This document shows positions 33,307 through 45,499 of a DNA stretch of 64,000 nucleotides, one piece after another. Origin of the DNA: Phellopilus nigrolimitatus (taxonomy: Eukaryota > Basidiomycota > Agaricomycetes > Hymenochaetales > Hymenochaetaceae); NCBI GenBank assembly GCA_021029095.1, contig JAJOHG010000055.1, forward strand, positions 1 to 64,000, read 5' to 3'. The notes beneath the pieces are model-generated. The model did not search any database. It saw only the letters and a program-made list of their open reading frames with translations, and was not told where the DNA came from. The position numbers were made by a program, and so were the translations under genes. Every line of letters starts with the position of its first letter. Within the stretch, counting starts at the first letter, position 1.

Positions 33307-34063
33307 TTACAATTTGGTCTTGAGCTCCTCATGGATCGCCTCCAGGTCGCTCTTGCTCAGCTTCTGCTGCTTCCAGCCCATTATCAACCCTTCCTCCGCA
33401 TTGGGCTTGGGAATCACATGAAAGTGAACATGGGGAACTTCCTGGAAAGCAAAAATCAGTACGCGGCGCTGCTCGACGCACCGTCGCAAAGACTCGCCTG
33501 GTGAGCAAGAGCGCCATTGTTCTAATATACATCACATAAGGATAAGCGCTTCGAATGAGATCGCAGGATGACTCACCTGCAGGATGTTGTAGTTCTCGCT
33601 ACCGAGTGCTTTGGCGATCTTTTTGGCGACAATGAGCGTGTCGGCTAGGTATGCATCGTCGACATCAACCAGCTTCTCTCCATGGTCTGCAATAATTAAT
33701 TATTAGAACACTAAAAGTTATTCTCACGAGAAGGAGCCTACCCTTCGGGATGACCAACGCGTGCCCCTTCGCGAGAGGGTTGATGTCCAAGAATGAGTAC
33801 CTGTTCGGTCATGATTTGTATGCATACTACAAAACATACTTAAGCCTGAAATACACGTACGAGTACTCGGTCTCGACCAACTTGAAGCTCGGGATCTCGC
33901 CTGATGACTCCGATTAGGTGAAATATGAACGCTACTGGAAATGGTTCCGTTAATGTACCTTTGATGATCTTGCAAAAAATACACGAGGCTAATGACCTGT
34001 ACCATGCTCAACAATGAAATCTTGAATGAAGAAACATTATCGGCGTTACCTTGCTGCTGCCAT
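33307..34063 (-). CDS. HNT1: HIT-family nucleotide hydrolase (HINT/Hnt1-like)
   Basis: A small adenosine 5'-monophosphoramidase-type protein. Start at 34063 (MAAARSLASCIFCKIIK after the first intron), then EIPSFKLVETEYSYSFLDINPLAKGHALVIPK, then KLVDVDDAYLADTLIVAKKIAKALGSENYNILQ, then NGALAHQ and EVPHVHFHVIPKPNAEEG, ending ELKTKL with the stop at 33307. HVHFHVIP is the histidine-triad catalytic motif, and the IFCKII start is usual for HINT proteins. Length is about 140 residues, normal for the family. There are five or six tiny exons with introns near 50-60 bp. It is divergent from NOT2, whose start is 224 bp away. Confidence 0.88.
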
Positions 34064-34286
34064 TATTTAATAGAAAGGACTCGGACGAGCTGAAAGAGAT
34101 GATAGCATCTAAAGACTGAGAGCACGCGGTCGTGAAGTGAATGCGGCAGGTGACTCCCACACGAGTACGTGCCACTCAAGAACAGATCGGACAACTCATC
34201 CAACGACGCTCGTCAAAACTCTGAATCCTTTCATCCCCCCAGCTTTCCCTCCAAATACTTCAACCACGGACCTCTCAAAACTGATC

Positions 34287-34694
34287 ATGAACCGCCCTGG
34301 TATTCGTCTGTTTTTTGCGTTATTTTTGTGACTTTATTCTGACCGAAAACCGGCAGGCCAGCCCCCTCAACGTCCACCAAACCTGGGACCGGGTCAAGGC
34401 CTTGGCGCAGCGTTTCGTGGACCGTATCCATCTGCCGCAGCGTTCGGCATGCCGCCGCGGAACGCCCTTCAACAGCAGGCGTTTCCAGGAATACCGAACA
34501 CACACCGGACGCCAGGCCAAAGCATGGTCGGAGTTCTGCCGTCACCAAACTTTATGCAGGCGCGCGGCCAGGCGGCGTACCCCTTCGGCGGCCCACTTCA
34601 GCAGCAACAGGCCCAGCAGCAACTTCCACAGTCTATTCAGCAGTCGCAGGCGTCGTTAGTCCACACCCAGCAACAGCAGCAGCAGCAACACCAA

Positions 34695-34741
<47 letters not shown>

Positions 34742-36283
34742 GCAGCAATCGGCATCGACGATCGCTCCGCCGCACCTCCCGACGCCGAATCTGGCGAACA
34801 CCCAGTCCAGCGCATCGCCGAGCGAAGGCGCTCTCGATCCGAACGACTTCCCTGCGCTAGGCTCCGGCACGGCCAACCCGAATGCGAATGCGTCCACGAA
34901 CAGCCCGGTGACCGCTTTGGCGTCAAGCTATGCCAGCCAGGCAGGGACAGGCGTACCGCCAGGAAGTGCGGGGAATGGACAGGGACAAGGGCAGGCCGTG
35001 TCGGCGGCACCAGGCACAGGGACTGGTGCCGCCATTCAATTGAGGGATTTCACACCGGACGATTTTCCTGCGCTAGGCGGGCAATCAATGTCGTCGCAGC
35101 AGTCGTCGCAATCCCAGCAGACTCAGGACACGAACCATCCGCCCGGCTTGAACGGCTTCGAGCATCGACAAAATATGCCACCTGGGGTGCTTAACCTTTC
35201 TGTGCAACGAAATCTACCGCCAGACGCGGAGAAGCGGCCGACGTCCAAACTTGCTACCTGGAACGGGACGTCGAATCAACAAAATGGCGTCATACAGCAC
35301 AATCAGCCGCTCGGAGGCCCCCCAGGCGTCCCTCCTCCCTTCCAACAACAACCTCCTCCGCAACAACCGACGCCATTCAGTGCAGGTGATGGGGCAATAG
35401 GATCAGCTGTCCAGGCAAACTCGACAACTGCAGCACCTCAAACGCCGGCCCAGCAGATTTTGATGTCTGCCGCTGATCGCTGGGGTCTGCTGGGGTTGCT
35501 GGATACGATTAAGAACGCCGATCCAGATCAGAATCTACTTGCGATAGGGACGGACCTTGGGACGATGGGGCTTGACATGCAGATTCAAGGGTTTGAACCT
35601 CTTTCCTCTTCCTAGGGTTTTAGCTGATCGCTTTGGGCTCCCAGGAGCCTCTGTTCGTCGTTCATCACTCCATGGTCGGATTCCTCTGCTGCCCACACCG
35701 TCGAGCCGGATTTCCATCTTCCGCAATGCTATAGCGTAAATGCCCCGCCGCCAGGGCCCAATAAGGCACAAGCATTTAGTGAAGAGACGCTCTTTTACAT
35801 GTTCTATGCACACCCGCGAGACGCCTTGCAGGAAGTCGCTGCTCAGGAACTGTGAGTACAAACCATACTTGTCTTATTTTCATCCTTCCCTCTAATTATG
35901 TGCACGCCAGTCACACGCGGAATTGGCGCTACAACAAAGAGCTCCGTCTCTGGCTAACAAAGGAGACCGGCCGCATACGCCAGTCGAAGACGATCGAGAA
36001 CGGGCTCGGCGAGCAGGGCTTCTTCACGTACTGGGACCCGGATGTGTGGGAGAAGGGCCTGAAGGAGTTCACCGTACTGTATGCGGACCTTGAGACGAAG
36101 GACTCGCCCGCGTTCGCCGGACCGACGCTGCAGCCAACCGCACAAGGCCAGCAACTTCAGGCACAGGGCCAGGGCCAGCATCTACCGCCGGGCGCGGCAC
36201 CGAGCGCAGTGGTCGCACAGCTGGCTCAACAGGCGCAGGCAGGGCGCTTCCCTGGGCTGGGCATGACTGCTGCGGCGATGTAA
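34287..36283 (+). CDS. NOT2: CCR4-NOT complex subunit NOT2
   Basis: Subunit of the CCR4-NOT deadenylase, acting in mRNA decay and transcription. The first exon is only about 12 bp (ATG at 34287, MNRP), followed by an intron to about 34353. The long second exon is Gln/Pro/Ser-rich, with a 27-codon Gln tract and two repeats of a DFPALG motif (DPNDFPALGSG and TPDDFPALGGQ). The C-terminal NOT2/3/5 domain starts after an intron of about 54 bp near 35593-35645: GSLCSSFITPWSD, VEPDFHLPQCYSVNAPPPGP, FSEETLFYMFYAHPRDALQEVAAQEL, then after the last intron WRYNKELRLWLTKE and FFTYWDPDVWEKGLKEFTVLYADLE. The end is Gln/Ala-rich with the stop at 36281-36283. The domain is complete. Confidence 0.92.
34668..34748 (+). 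repeat. Polyglutamine (CAG/CAA) tract in NOT2
   Basis: 27 consecutive CAG/CAA codons interrupted by one CAC (His) after the seventh. Mixed CAG and CAA use makes it less prone to slippage than a pure repeat. It lies in the disordered N-terminal half of NOT2. Confidence 0.95.
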
Positions 36284-37163
36284 TCCGTCTCGTCTTCCGA
36301 GCAGGACTTGGACAGTTCGATGGCGACAACCACCCACCGCTCTTTTCTCCCTTCTCTTTCTTCTCATATTGTCCTCGCCTGCATTTTAATTTACTCGCAA
36401 TCGCCTCCTTTTCTTTTTTTAAGTTTTTATGTTCCCCTGCTGCTCTCTCCTCATCAATCATTACGTCCCGCTAGTCACTTTTCTCCTCGCTTGTGGTTTA
36501 TTATCGCTTTGTATCTTTAATGCCGTGTTGAACAGTCATTCGCATTATAGCCTTTGCTTACATCATCACGCATCCTCATCGTGGTAACGTGGTTGACGTT
36601 TGGCATGAGGTCTAATATCGTTTCTGTACCATCCTTCAAAAACATTAAATTGTACTAAGTGAGTCTAGTGCTGATACGGAATATATGAAAGCAATAAAGT
36701 GTGTGTCAGAAGAAAGTAAACTGGCCTTGCAGACTCATTCACCGTTGCTCAAGCATCCAGACAGGATGGATATCCTTCAGTCGCTACTCACGACTCTCGT
36801 CCATTGGTCCACCATACACGGACGCGCGTGAAACTTCAAGCTTCAAGTTCCAAGACCCGCCTCGTATCAGATTTAGAAGGCAGAGCCTGCCATCCCAAAA
36901 TCATAATAATTTGGAGGTCTCTGGACTCGAGCCCATCCTACGAAATCATTCCTATCCCCAGTCCTCTCCTGAGACCATCATCGGGCCGCCTTCGGATGCT
37001 GTTTTCTTGTCGACGATCCACCGCCGCGGTAGAACTCTGTACCACGACCGAAGTCGCGCAGAGATTCGAGAACCTCCTTTCATGAGTTGAAAATCAGCAT
37101 ATGTGCATCTAGCGGGAAGCGCATACCCACACCATGTGTATAATCTCGCGGAATGAGCCAACT
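36284..37163. other. Intergenic stretch, 3' sides of NOT2 and an F-box gene
   Basis: About 880 bp between two convergent genes. T-rich sequence at 36330-36520 and AATAAA-like TACAATAAAG-type words near 36690 fit 3' UTR and polyadenylation signals. Short overlapping frames on both strands (36701-37090) show no motif. Confidence 0.35.
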
Positions 37164-38997
37164 TCACGCGAACTGGAATCTGTGAAGTACGTCATATTCC
37201 GAAATGAAGACGGACCCGAGAGCTGGTGCAATGTGGATGCTGCAGGCTCTCTCCAGAATGTGCGCGGGGACATCCAGCGTTCGGGCGGTCATTTCCGCAT
37301 CGATGCGTCCTCGCTCACGGTATTCCGGGAATGCAACGAGATTCAGTGATCGTCTCCCACGCAATCTGCCCCATCCAGTAGTCTTTTCAACCCAGGCCAC
37401 ATGAGTGAACGAGACGCTTATGAGACGTAGATTATATTCTCCAGATAACTGCGGCTCTGGAGAGCACAGATCCACGAAAGATCTCCTCGAAGAGCACAAC
37501 CCACTAGCATGCGAGTAGTGGTGGGAGATACGCCAGACCTGCGTACTCACGAGGTTAAGACGAAAGAGGGAGATGTGCGAATGAGAAGGTGACGAGCTTC
37601 TGGATAATGGTAGAGGCTGCGTTATCGTCCAATATCTGAATAAAAAGGAAGCTGGATGTATCATATCGGTGTGCATGCCGGGCCAATAACTCAGAAAGCG
37701 GGTGATATGCCTTATAAAAGGCAGATATTCGTGCTTGGACGCGATCATGTCTTGAAAAGACGAGGCTCTTTCCTCTATATTGGTGAGAGAATAACTTCTT
37801 AGATTCCAGAATCCATTTTCATCGACGAAGACATCGAGTGCCGATCCGTCGCGGCTAATACGGAGTCCAGCTGCACCTAACTTATCTGAGTGCTGGAGTT
37901 CCCTACAGTAAGAACATTGCCTGTTTGAAATCAAGAAGAAGAAAACACTCACAAAAGAGATCCCAGAGTCAAATGAGACACTTCTCCCTGTCTTCCAATC
38001 GAGGACGACCAGAACCCGTAAATGTTTATCACTGGGGATAGTAAACAGAGCATATAGCCTCTTATGTTCAGTATGAACTATCTGCTCGACGAGCTCGCAG
38101 GAAGGAAAGTGAAGACCGCTCGTGTGTACGGGTGGAAGACCGTCAGATGATGGTCCTGTGAACGCGATGGGCGCGATGTTAAATGCAAGGCTGAAACATA
38201 AATACATAAATCAACTGTTTGCAATGCAAAGTTCGGCACTTGATGGTGCGACTGACTAAAATCTCCCCTCCGGCTCCGCAGACGGTGATCGTATAGCTAA
38301 GCCAACCAGAGCAAAGAATTCACCCGGCTGGTGATCGGGCTGTATCGTCAATTTCCCAAAAATAGGCTGTAAGGGATGTTCTATATCGTTCTGAGCGACA
38401 ACGAGACGTAGCCCGTCGAAAATCTCGAGGGGAGGCATCATGAATAGTTGACCCGAACCAAAGCACGAGGATGCGTGGGTGTGGAAAAACAACCTGTTGC
38501 CATTGTTGAGCTCAGTTATATGGTGCAATAAAGGACGCGCTTGGTTTTTCTTCCAGGTCCGGCGGAGTGAGCCTGAACGGATAACGGCTTGCTTGAGCTC
38601 TTGAGAGGAAAGACTTGACGTATGCGAGAAGTCGTCGAGTACGAGAGATCGCGGACGGGACTGTATGTAAGCTGCTAGGCCCTTCCAGATTGATATGTCC
38701 TCCGAAATTTTATGAAGATAACGCGACACCTTCAAAGAAAAAAATATTGAATACTCTTGTTCAATCCTTTTGGAAATTAAATACCTGGGCTAAACGAACA
38801 GTCTCTAAAACGTCGAACTGTGTGAAAATGGCCAGAATAACATCAACTGGAAGGGAAAGAAATCCGTGCTCTTGCTGCGCGGTCACGGGAGGTGCCTCGT
38901 TAGACGATTGATAAGACCAGTTTGAAATAGCACGTCCCCGTGTTTTCCTCCAAATTTGATGAAAAAATAGGATGCACCTAGATTTCAAGGGAGACAT
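37164..38997 (-). CDS. F-box protein
   Basis: N-terminal F-box: FLSLPVDVILAIFTQFDVLETVRLAQ, an intron of about 60 bp (near 38725-38785), then VSRYLHKISEDISIWKGLAAY. The rest, in three more exons (about 38735-38256, 38190-37960, 37905-37164), looks like the beta-rich substrate part common in agaricomycete F-box families: SGSLRRTWKKN, HLRVLVVLDWKTGRSVSF, LRISRDGSALDVFVDENGFWNLRSYSL, VAWVEKTTGWGRLRG, and the terminal block ARTLDVPAHILERACSIHIAPALGSVFISEYD. This terminal block recurs in a remnant near 46.7 kb. It probably acts as an SCF substrate receptor; the target is unknown. Splice sites are approximate. Confidence 0.75.
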
Positions 38998-39662
38998 GTG
39001 TGACGCGTTGAAATTTTACGGGAGTGATGAGAAGGGTTTCAGGAAAGACTACGTTGAAGTTCAGGTTGTGCGACCACTCTGGTGCAACCTGCACAGGCAG
39101 TGGTCTAAGTCAAGTAATTTGGTGGGTCAGAAAAGTCTTCTGCCCCTGAAAAGGAAGGTAGTTCCCGTTCGCGTACACGCAGAGAAAGAAAAAAAAGAAA
39201 GAAAAAAAAGTTGCAACTATGCGAGTCCTTGCGAGGAACAAAGGGCTCGCAACAGAAACTATGTTATTTTTTTTAATGAGTTGCGCACCATGAATGACGC
39301 CGCGAAACGACGCCGCTTGACTTCAGCAGGTTTACCACTTTAGTCTTAATTCAACGTATAGCCATATTCACTCACAGTCGCATTCCAACAAGCACCGTAC
39401 GTGTGTGAGCGGATATAGATCATGAGATTTAACAAGTTGTGATCTTTCAAGACGAGGGAGAAATCGGTATAAAAAGCACTCTTAATTTGGTACGAAAAAG
39501 CATAAAATTTGATTTCGGGCTACAATTACATGAGATGACTTTATTTCGTTTTTCTCTTTTGAGAAAAGAATACAGAACGATAGCGGTGACAGCAACCCGA
39601 AGCATTTCGTTTCATTTCAGCGCGAATGGAAGATGTGACGGAGCCACCAAGGCCCTTTATCC
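38998..39662. other. Intergenic stretch
   Basis: Between the start of the F-box gene and the stop of the Hsp20 gene. It contains an A-rich run (AAAGAAAAAAAAGAAAG near 39186-39212). A 123-codon plus-strand frame (38972-39343) shows no motif. Nothing supportable was seen. Confidence 0.35.
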
Positions 39663-40257
39663 TTAAGAGATGGTAATCCTCTTCGCGGTCTCCTCCTTGG
39701 TCGTCTTTGGGAACGTGACGGTCAGGACACCGTGCTCCATAGAAGCCTTAATGTCCTCAGGCTGCAAGATAAAATCAAGTCAGCGCCAGGTTCACGGCTT
39801 TCGCACTAACGTCGTGCAGCTTACCTTAGTGCCGGATGGAACCGGGAGCATGCGGGAGAACGTGCCCGAGCTGCGCTCCTTCACCACGAAGCCGCGCTCG
39901 TCGGTCTTCTCGTTGGCGGAGCGCGTCTCGCCTGCGACGATGAGGCGGTTGTCCCGCAGGTCGATCGCGACATCCTCTTTCTTCAGGCCCGGCAGCTCGA
40001 AGGACGCCGTCACGAGGTTGGACTCTGGGTTCTCATGGACGTCGATCCTAAGGTATGTTGTCAACGACATGCACCAGACGTAAAGAAGGTAAGTGGTAGG
40101 CTTACTTGGGTCTGAATGACACGCTGCGTTCGCCTGCACCCTCAATCTGGCGCGAACCGCGGCGGTGCGGGCGGTCGAGCACACCGAAGGCGTCGTCGAA
40201 AAAGCGGTTGACGTCGGAGAAAGAGAAGAAAGGCTCTGCGTAGTACTGGAGAGACAT
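39663..40257 (-). CDS. Small heat-shock protein (Hsp20/alpha-crystallin)
   Basis: ATP-independent chaperone that holds unfolding proteins. Three exons: MSLQYYAEPFFSFSDVNRFFDDAFG to SVSFRPK (40257 to about 40105), IDVHENPESNLVTASFELPGLKKEDVAIDLRDNRLIVAGE to FSRMLPVPSGTK (about 40048-39825), and PEDIKASMEHGVLTVTFPKT to the stop at 39663. FELPGLKKEDV, the beta-strands after it and GVLTVTFPK (the A-x-x-x-x-GVL motif) define the alpha-crystallin domain. The protein is about 155 residues, normal for fungal Hsp20. Its promoter has a TATA box and heat-shock elements, listed separately, so strong heat induction is expected. Confidence 0.93.
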
Positions 40258-40354
40258 AGTTGTGTGCTTTAAAGCTGAGAGTAAGTGGGATGTACGGGAT
40301 TGAGTGTCTGATTTTCTGAATGTTCTGAGGACGACAGTGACCCATCTGTCCTCC

Positions 40355-40363
40355 TTTTTATAC
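40355..40363 (-). promoter_or_regulatory. TATA box of the Hsp20 gene
   Basis: Minus-strand reading gives GTATAAAAAGG, a consensus TATA box about 100 bases before the ATG at 40257. Confidence 0.75.
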
Positions 40364-40381
40364 CCTGCACAAGAGCCAAAG

Positions 40382-40394
40382 GAATTTTCTGGAA
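40382..40394. promoter_or_regulatory. Heat-shock element, perfect three-site
   Basis: GAATTTTCTGGAA is an exact GAAnnTTCnnGAA array, the binding site of the trimeric heat-shock factor, placed 20 bases upstream of the Hsp20 TATA box. Confidence 0.82.
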
Positions 40395-40447
40395 TGACCG
40401 TCAGAGCTCATCCATACCGTCATTTCCCGCGTAATGAGTGGGGCAAG

Positions 40448-40474
40448 TTCCAGATTGATTCCAGAAGACACTTC
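40448..40474. promoter_or_regulatory. Second, gapped heat-shock element
   Basis: TTC at 40448, then TTCCAGAAGACACTTCCAGA from 40459: TTCnnGAA followed after five bases by another TTC. This is a gapped HSE about 70 bp upstream of the perfect one. Confidence 0.6.
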
Positions 40475-40663
40475 CAGACGGTTCGCGATCCATGTCAAAA
40501 GAGACAAACGCGTACACAGGCGTAAACAACGGGTGACGTCAGCAGTCAGGAAATGTAACGTGTTTTATGTAAGTAATTCTCGTCGATATTCAGGCCCAGG
40601 GAAAACAGTTTGCTACAATAAATTTTTTAGTCCGACATTAATGTTAAAAGATGATAACCGAGA

Positions 40664-42726
40664 TTACGCCGTCAAATCGCACACGTTCGGACGGAGCGCA
40701 CACCACAGCGGCTGGAGTGAGATCGCGTTTACACCACGCGCGCGCATGCGGAACGAGACGTCGTGCAGGCGCGGAAGCGCGCTCGACCCGTTGCGCGGCG
40801 CGCCGCCGGGCAGGGTCGCGCCCGTCCAGAACACCTCCGCACCCGACGCAGCCCGCGGCCACACGATCGGGTCGAGGTTCTGCGGCCCCGATTGCTCCGT
40901 CCACAGCGCGTGCTCACCACCCAGGATGAGCGCCTGGCTGTCCGCGGTCACGTTTGCGAACGGGTCGAAGGAGTAGGACTTCTGCCAGGATTTGAACGGG
41001 TCGCACCAGCTATTTCTGTGGATTCGAGAGTTCGGTCAGCAAAGTGTCTGTTAAGCGCCCGCCTGGCTTACCCATCGACGTCCGCGCCGATCCACTCACC
41101 AGCCCCACAGTCGAGGTAGAAGTAGTCAGACGCGGCGTGTACGAGTCGGAATCCCTTCTCAGCAACGGCAGCAACGTCATCGGAAGAGATCCACACCATT
41201 ACGACCGTATCGTTAGGGAGTGTTACGTTGTAGTCTAGGACCATCTCTGTGAATCACCGAGGTACATGAGACCCAAATCAGCAAATCAGCAATCGAGTTT
41301 GAGCTCACCCTCCCACACGACAGGCGTCTTCCCGAGCTCCCTAATTGCCGCGTGCGTCGTGTTCGTGAAAGCGGAGAGCGCTTGCATGATCGTCGTTCCT
41401 GTCGCGTTCAGCTGCGCCTGTGTCTCCTCATCCTGTGCGTAGCAAGCCGTGTTCACCTCGTCGCCTCCTGTGCTCATGAGCGCCGACGGGAACATTTTCG
41501 CGACGGACGATAGCAGGCTCGCGGTGAAATTGACCGTGTCGTTCGAGGCGATGCGCAGTTGGCCAGCAGGCGGTTCTAGACTGTCATAAGTAACAAAATG
41601 CAGGAAGAGAAAGTGCCGCGCTCACCAGCTGCGAAGTTGGCCCATGGTGTAGCTTCTGGGCAGGCAATGTGCTGTGGAAACGCCTTCGAGATCGCAGATG
41701 TATGGCCGGGTGTGTCGATCTCTATCAAGACATCGATGCCACGCTACGCGTCTGTTAAGTGGCGAACCCCAAAGGCGAAAGAAAATGAAGCTCACTGCAG
41801 CGGCATACGATACAATATCCGACACGTCGCTCGCGGAGTAAATAGAGCTGTTGTCATACGCGGCCTTTTCCGCGAGCTCCAAGAAGCCCGGGACTTGTAA
41901 AGGGAAGCTCTGGCTGTCGACGACGTGCCAATGGAATTGGTTGATCTGTACAATAGTTAGCATATCAAAATTTATAGCAGGAAATTACTGCGCACTTTGA
42001 CCCAGCTCATCGCATCCAGCGTGCGCTTGATATCAGAAACCGGAAAACTAGCAGTGAAACTGTCAGCAAGCTACCGGATTACGATTAACGAAAATGCTCA
42101 CTAGTTACGTGCGGTGTCCAACATGAATCCTCTGAACGGCTGCGCTCCGCATTAGAATTATAAACACGAAACGATCCACACGGCTCACTCACGAATGCAG
42201 GCGAATCCGTGATCGAAATAGGCGCTTCCGTCGAAAACGTCTGGCCACCCGCGGTGTACCATAGCTGGCCGAACGTCGTCAAGCCCCTAAACAGACCAAG
42301 CGTCGAGTTCGCCTCGAGCGTCGCTTGCGACCCGTCCGCGGGCACGTTCAGCACATACGACTCGTCACGCGTGCCCACTGCCTTCATGGCCTCCTCCGCA
42401 ATCGCGTTTGCTTGCGCGCCTCCGCTGAGGCTGAGCACGAGCGCGCCGAGCTCGGGCGCACCGCCGACACCCGACGCGACCGCCACGCCGCGGTCGGGCG
42501 TGAGCGGCGCGAGCTGGTCGGTCTTGAGGAAACCAACTGTGCGCGAGATGGCATCCTCGAGGTCGCCGGGTGGCGAGGCAAAGGACGCGTTGATCGAAAA
42601 GCTGTTCGCGAGACGCAGCGCCGTCGTGCCCGTGGACAACTGGCGCGGGATCGGCCAGAGGGCGCGCACGTGATTGGGGAGGGCGACAGCGAGCGCCAGC
42701 AACACATTCCGCATCGTCGTCTTCAT
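40664..42726 (-). CDS. Secreted beta-N-acetylhexosaminidase (GH20)
   Basis: Removes terminal N-acetylglucosamine from chitin oligomers and glycans. The N-terminus MKTTMRNVLLALAVALPNHVRA is a signal peptide. WPIPRQLSTGTTALRL starts the GH20 N-terminal domain, and LGLFRGLTTFGQLWYT with ITDSPAF closes it. The TIM barrel follows over several exons: DTARN, INQFHWHVVDSQSFPLQVPGF, YAAAR then VLIEIDTPGHTS, SSVAKMFPSALMSTGGDEVNTACY and WTEQSGPQNLDPIVWPRAAS. GGDEVN (about 41450-41475) holds the catalytic Asp-Glu pair. The conserved C-terminus ISLQPLWCALRPNVCDLTA ends at 40664. Introns lie near 42160-42190, 41955-42005, 41745-41795, 41580-41630, 41250-41310 and 41015-41070. Length is about 550 residues, typical of fungal Nag1-like enzymes. 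It appears intact. Confidence 0.92.
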
Positions 42727-43267
42727 CGTCGCGAGCCTAGGAATTTGGGAATTTTTCGTGTGGCGGGCGGTGCTTGAGGCGGGAAACCGTCATGGCTTGG
42801 GAATTTATGGCATTTTATGCCGGAGTCTACTTACTGTAAACTGTAATAGAAGTCAGGGATGGTTTAGAACCGAATGATTTGGTGCCAGAATGAAACAGCC
42901 GAATTTGTCGGGAACACCTTTGCTGATGTTACATTCGTGCCGACGTGATGGATGCAAACAACAGCCAGTACGACGCAGTCGAGCCCACGCGGGGCAAATC
43001 GCCGTCGACGTGCTGGCACTGTCACGCGGCTATCTCGAACTATTCAATCCAGTCGATTATTCCTATAGTAGACACAACCGGGTGCAACATAGTGCAGCAA
43101 ATATAGACACGCGGGAGAAGGGTTAGGTAGATAAGTACCATAAACGAGAGACAACGTCGACAGGCCGATGTGTGGCGAGTTGAAGATAAGCGCCGACGCA
43201 CACATGTCATTCAGGACCACCATCCGATGGACAAAACAAAGATGACGAATGACGGAGATAAGTAATT
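42727..43267. other. Intergenic stretch
   Basis: About 540 bp upstream of the GH20 gene and downstream of the epsin gene. Short frames only; no repeat or motif was recognised. Confidence 0.4.
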
Positions 43268-45345
43268 TCAGAGCAGCAAATCATCCGCGCCAGCACTGCT
43301 CGCGCTGGTCCCGGCAGTCGACCCGAGTCCGCCAAGCCCAGACCCCATCCCCATCGATGCAGAACTCTTATGCTGTCCACCACCGCCCCAGATGCTCGCC
43401 TGCACCTTCTCCTTTTCTAAATCCTTCATCGACTTTGCACCGCCCGCTCCGGAAGCGGTGCGTTTCGGCGTCCCCGACGAGCCCAGCGACATATTCCACA
43501 GGTCGTCGAATCCGACAGAAGCCGATGCGCGCTTCGCCTGAGTGCCCGCACTCGTGGTGCTCGGCGTAGAGAAGGATGTCGTCCCGGTCGCCGTGGGACG
43601 CACCATGGGCGGAGGCGAAGTCGGAGACATGGCAGGCGCACTTCCGAAGACAGATGGTGATGCGGCCTGCACCGGGCTTGCAAATGACGACCTGTTTGAT
43701 GTTGGAGACATCGACTGGAAAGCGCTAGTGTTGAATCCACTTTGCACGGGTTGAACAGCCTGCACGGGTCTCTGCGCTGCAGAGACAGATCCGAGGACAT
43801 CGAAGACGTTTCCTTTTACAGGGGCAATAGGTGCAGCCGGAGCAATTGTAGCAGACGAAGGCGCAGCTTGGAAGTCCGCAAAGTCATCGTCACCATCTGA
43901 AGCAAGAACGGCGATCAATATAAATATAACTATTTAAGAAAAGCCGAGAAGCGTACCATCCAGAGGGTTTGATGCTAACGCCGGGAGTGCCTTCTCAGCC
44001 GGCTTGGCCGCCGCGACTGGAGCCGGAGCTGATACGGGAGCTGAGAACGGATCTTCGTCTCCGAATCCAAGAAGGTCAACATATTTTGCGGGAGCCTTCG
44101 CAGGAGCCGGAGCCGGTGTAGGAGTTGTCGTCGTGCGGGCCGAGGACCCGCTAGCTAAAGAATTAGAGCGGCGGGGAGCAGTGACCTCGTCGTCGCCTGC
44201 GTTATACTCGTCATATCCACGTCGACCACCGGCATCGTCACGGAAACCGCTGCTCGAGCCCCCGCTATACCCCCCATTATCTGCCGAGTAATTAGTCGCC
44301 TGGGCGAAAGAAAACTAAAGAAATATATATTACCTTGATCGTATCCGCCACCATAACTTCTACTTCCACTCCCAAGACTGTCATTTCCAAATCCTCCGTA
44401 ACGGCCGCCTGAGCCACCGGTGTAGCTCATTGCGTCATTGCCTGTACCGATATATTTGTTTCGGTTGGCTTTTGCTTTACGCCTCTCTGTGCGAATGCGA
44501 TCCACATCCATAAGAAGTTCGGCGATTTCCTTCGCTCGGTTTCGTACTTATCACATCGAAAGAAAGATCAGCTCAAGCTCGTGTTAAATTAGTGTGGCAA
44601 ACATGTCGGGCTCACCATTGATGCCCTGATCTTTGCCCTTGTCGTCTATGTAATGGAAATTACGCAGCATTTTGATCGTGGACAAGTGTGAGCGCGCGTC
44701 GTCCACGACGCGCTCGCTACCATGCTTGATAATGTACTCTAGTAGTTGCAGTGACTGTCAAACACGTAGTTTGGTAAGCAGACCCAAAACTTGCTTCGTC
44801 CCACAAACCTTGTATATTTCGCGCCACTGACGCGCCTCTTTGTCCATGAAGCGTGAGTAGATGCATGGCATGATTTCGTTGAACTGTTGGCTGCAGAGCA
44901 ATTCATACCCAACAAGCTTTTTAGCTTTTTTTAAATTTGCGCAACTCACAAGTTAAAAGTCCTGTGGATATCGTCTTCAGTTAGAGCACATAGCACTCCC
45001 AATGGGTTTTCGAACTTACCCTTGCGCGATCTCCTGCATCAGAGTCGAACTCGCGCCCCTACGTAGCACGCCCACATCAGCATTCCTCTTCGTTTCCTTC
45101 TCGTCCTGTCATTTAAACAACCCACCAAGGATCATCGTTCGTTGCCTCCCGGACCTTCGCCTCCATCTCCGTCACGTTAAGCACCATGTTTTTCGCCTGC
45201 ACGGCCGAACATCGTCAGCTAACCTCGACTGTCGCGCACAGCGCGGCAGATTTGAAGTCGGACAGCGTACCTGATTGTACATGGATTTGATATCATACAT
45301 TGACACCTGCGAGAGTGCATTGCCTAACGACTCAATGCGGTCCAT
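43268..45345 (-). CDS. Epsin-type ENTH-domain clathrin adaptor
   Basis: Bends membranes and links cargo to clathrin at the trans-Golgi or endosome. Start at 45345: MDRIESLGNALSQVSMYDIKSMYNQ, then AKNMVLNVTEMEAKVREATNDDPWG, then MQEIAQG, QQFNEIMPCIYSRFMDKEARQWREIYK, SLQLLEYIIKHGSERVVDDARSHL and LRNFHYIDDKGKDQGINVR. Together these form the ENTH domain, split over six small exons. The tail is disordered: RRKAKANRNKY, a Gly/Tyr-rich segment, a VDLLGFGDEDPF clathrin/adaptor motif, DDFADFQAA (an acidic-Phe adaptin-ear motif), and a Ser/Ala-rich end with LWNMSL and the C-terminal DDLLL. The composition suggests the Ent3/Ent5 type and not the plasma-membrane Ent1 type, because no ubiquitin-interacting motif is apparent. 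It appears intact. Confidence 0.88.
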
Positions 45346-45499
45346 GGCGGGCAGGGTGTGGGGGAAACGTCAAGGACGGTACGCGGTGAGGGACGGCAGC
45401 AGCGTCGACTGTGAGGTGGACGTAGTGACCAATAAGGAAGGCGATGCAAACCTACGTGGGGTTCTTTCTCACGGTTACATTTATGCGCATCTGGATTTC

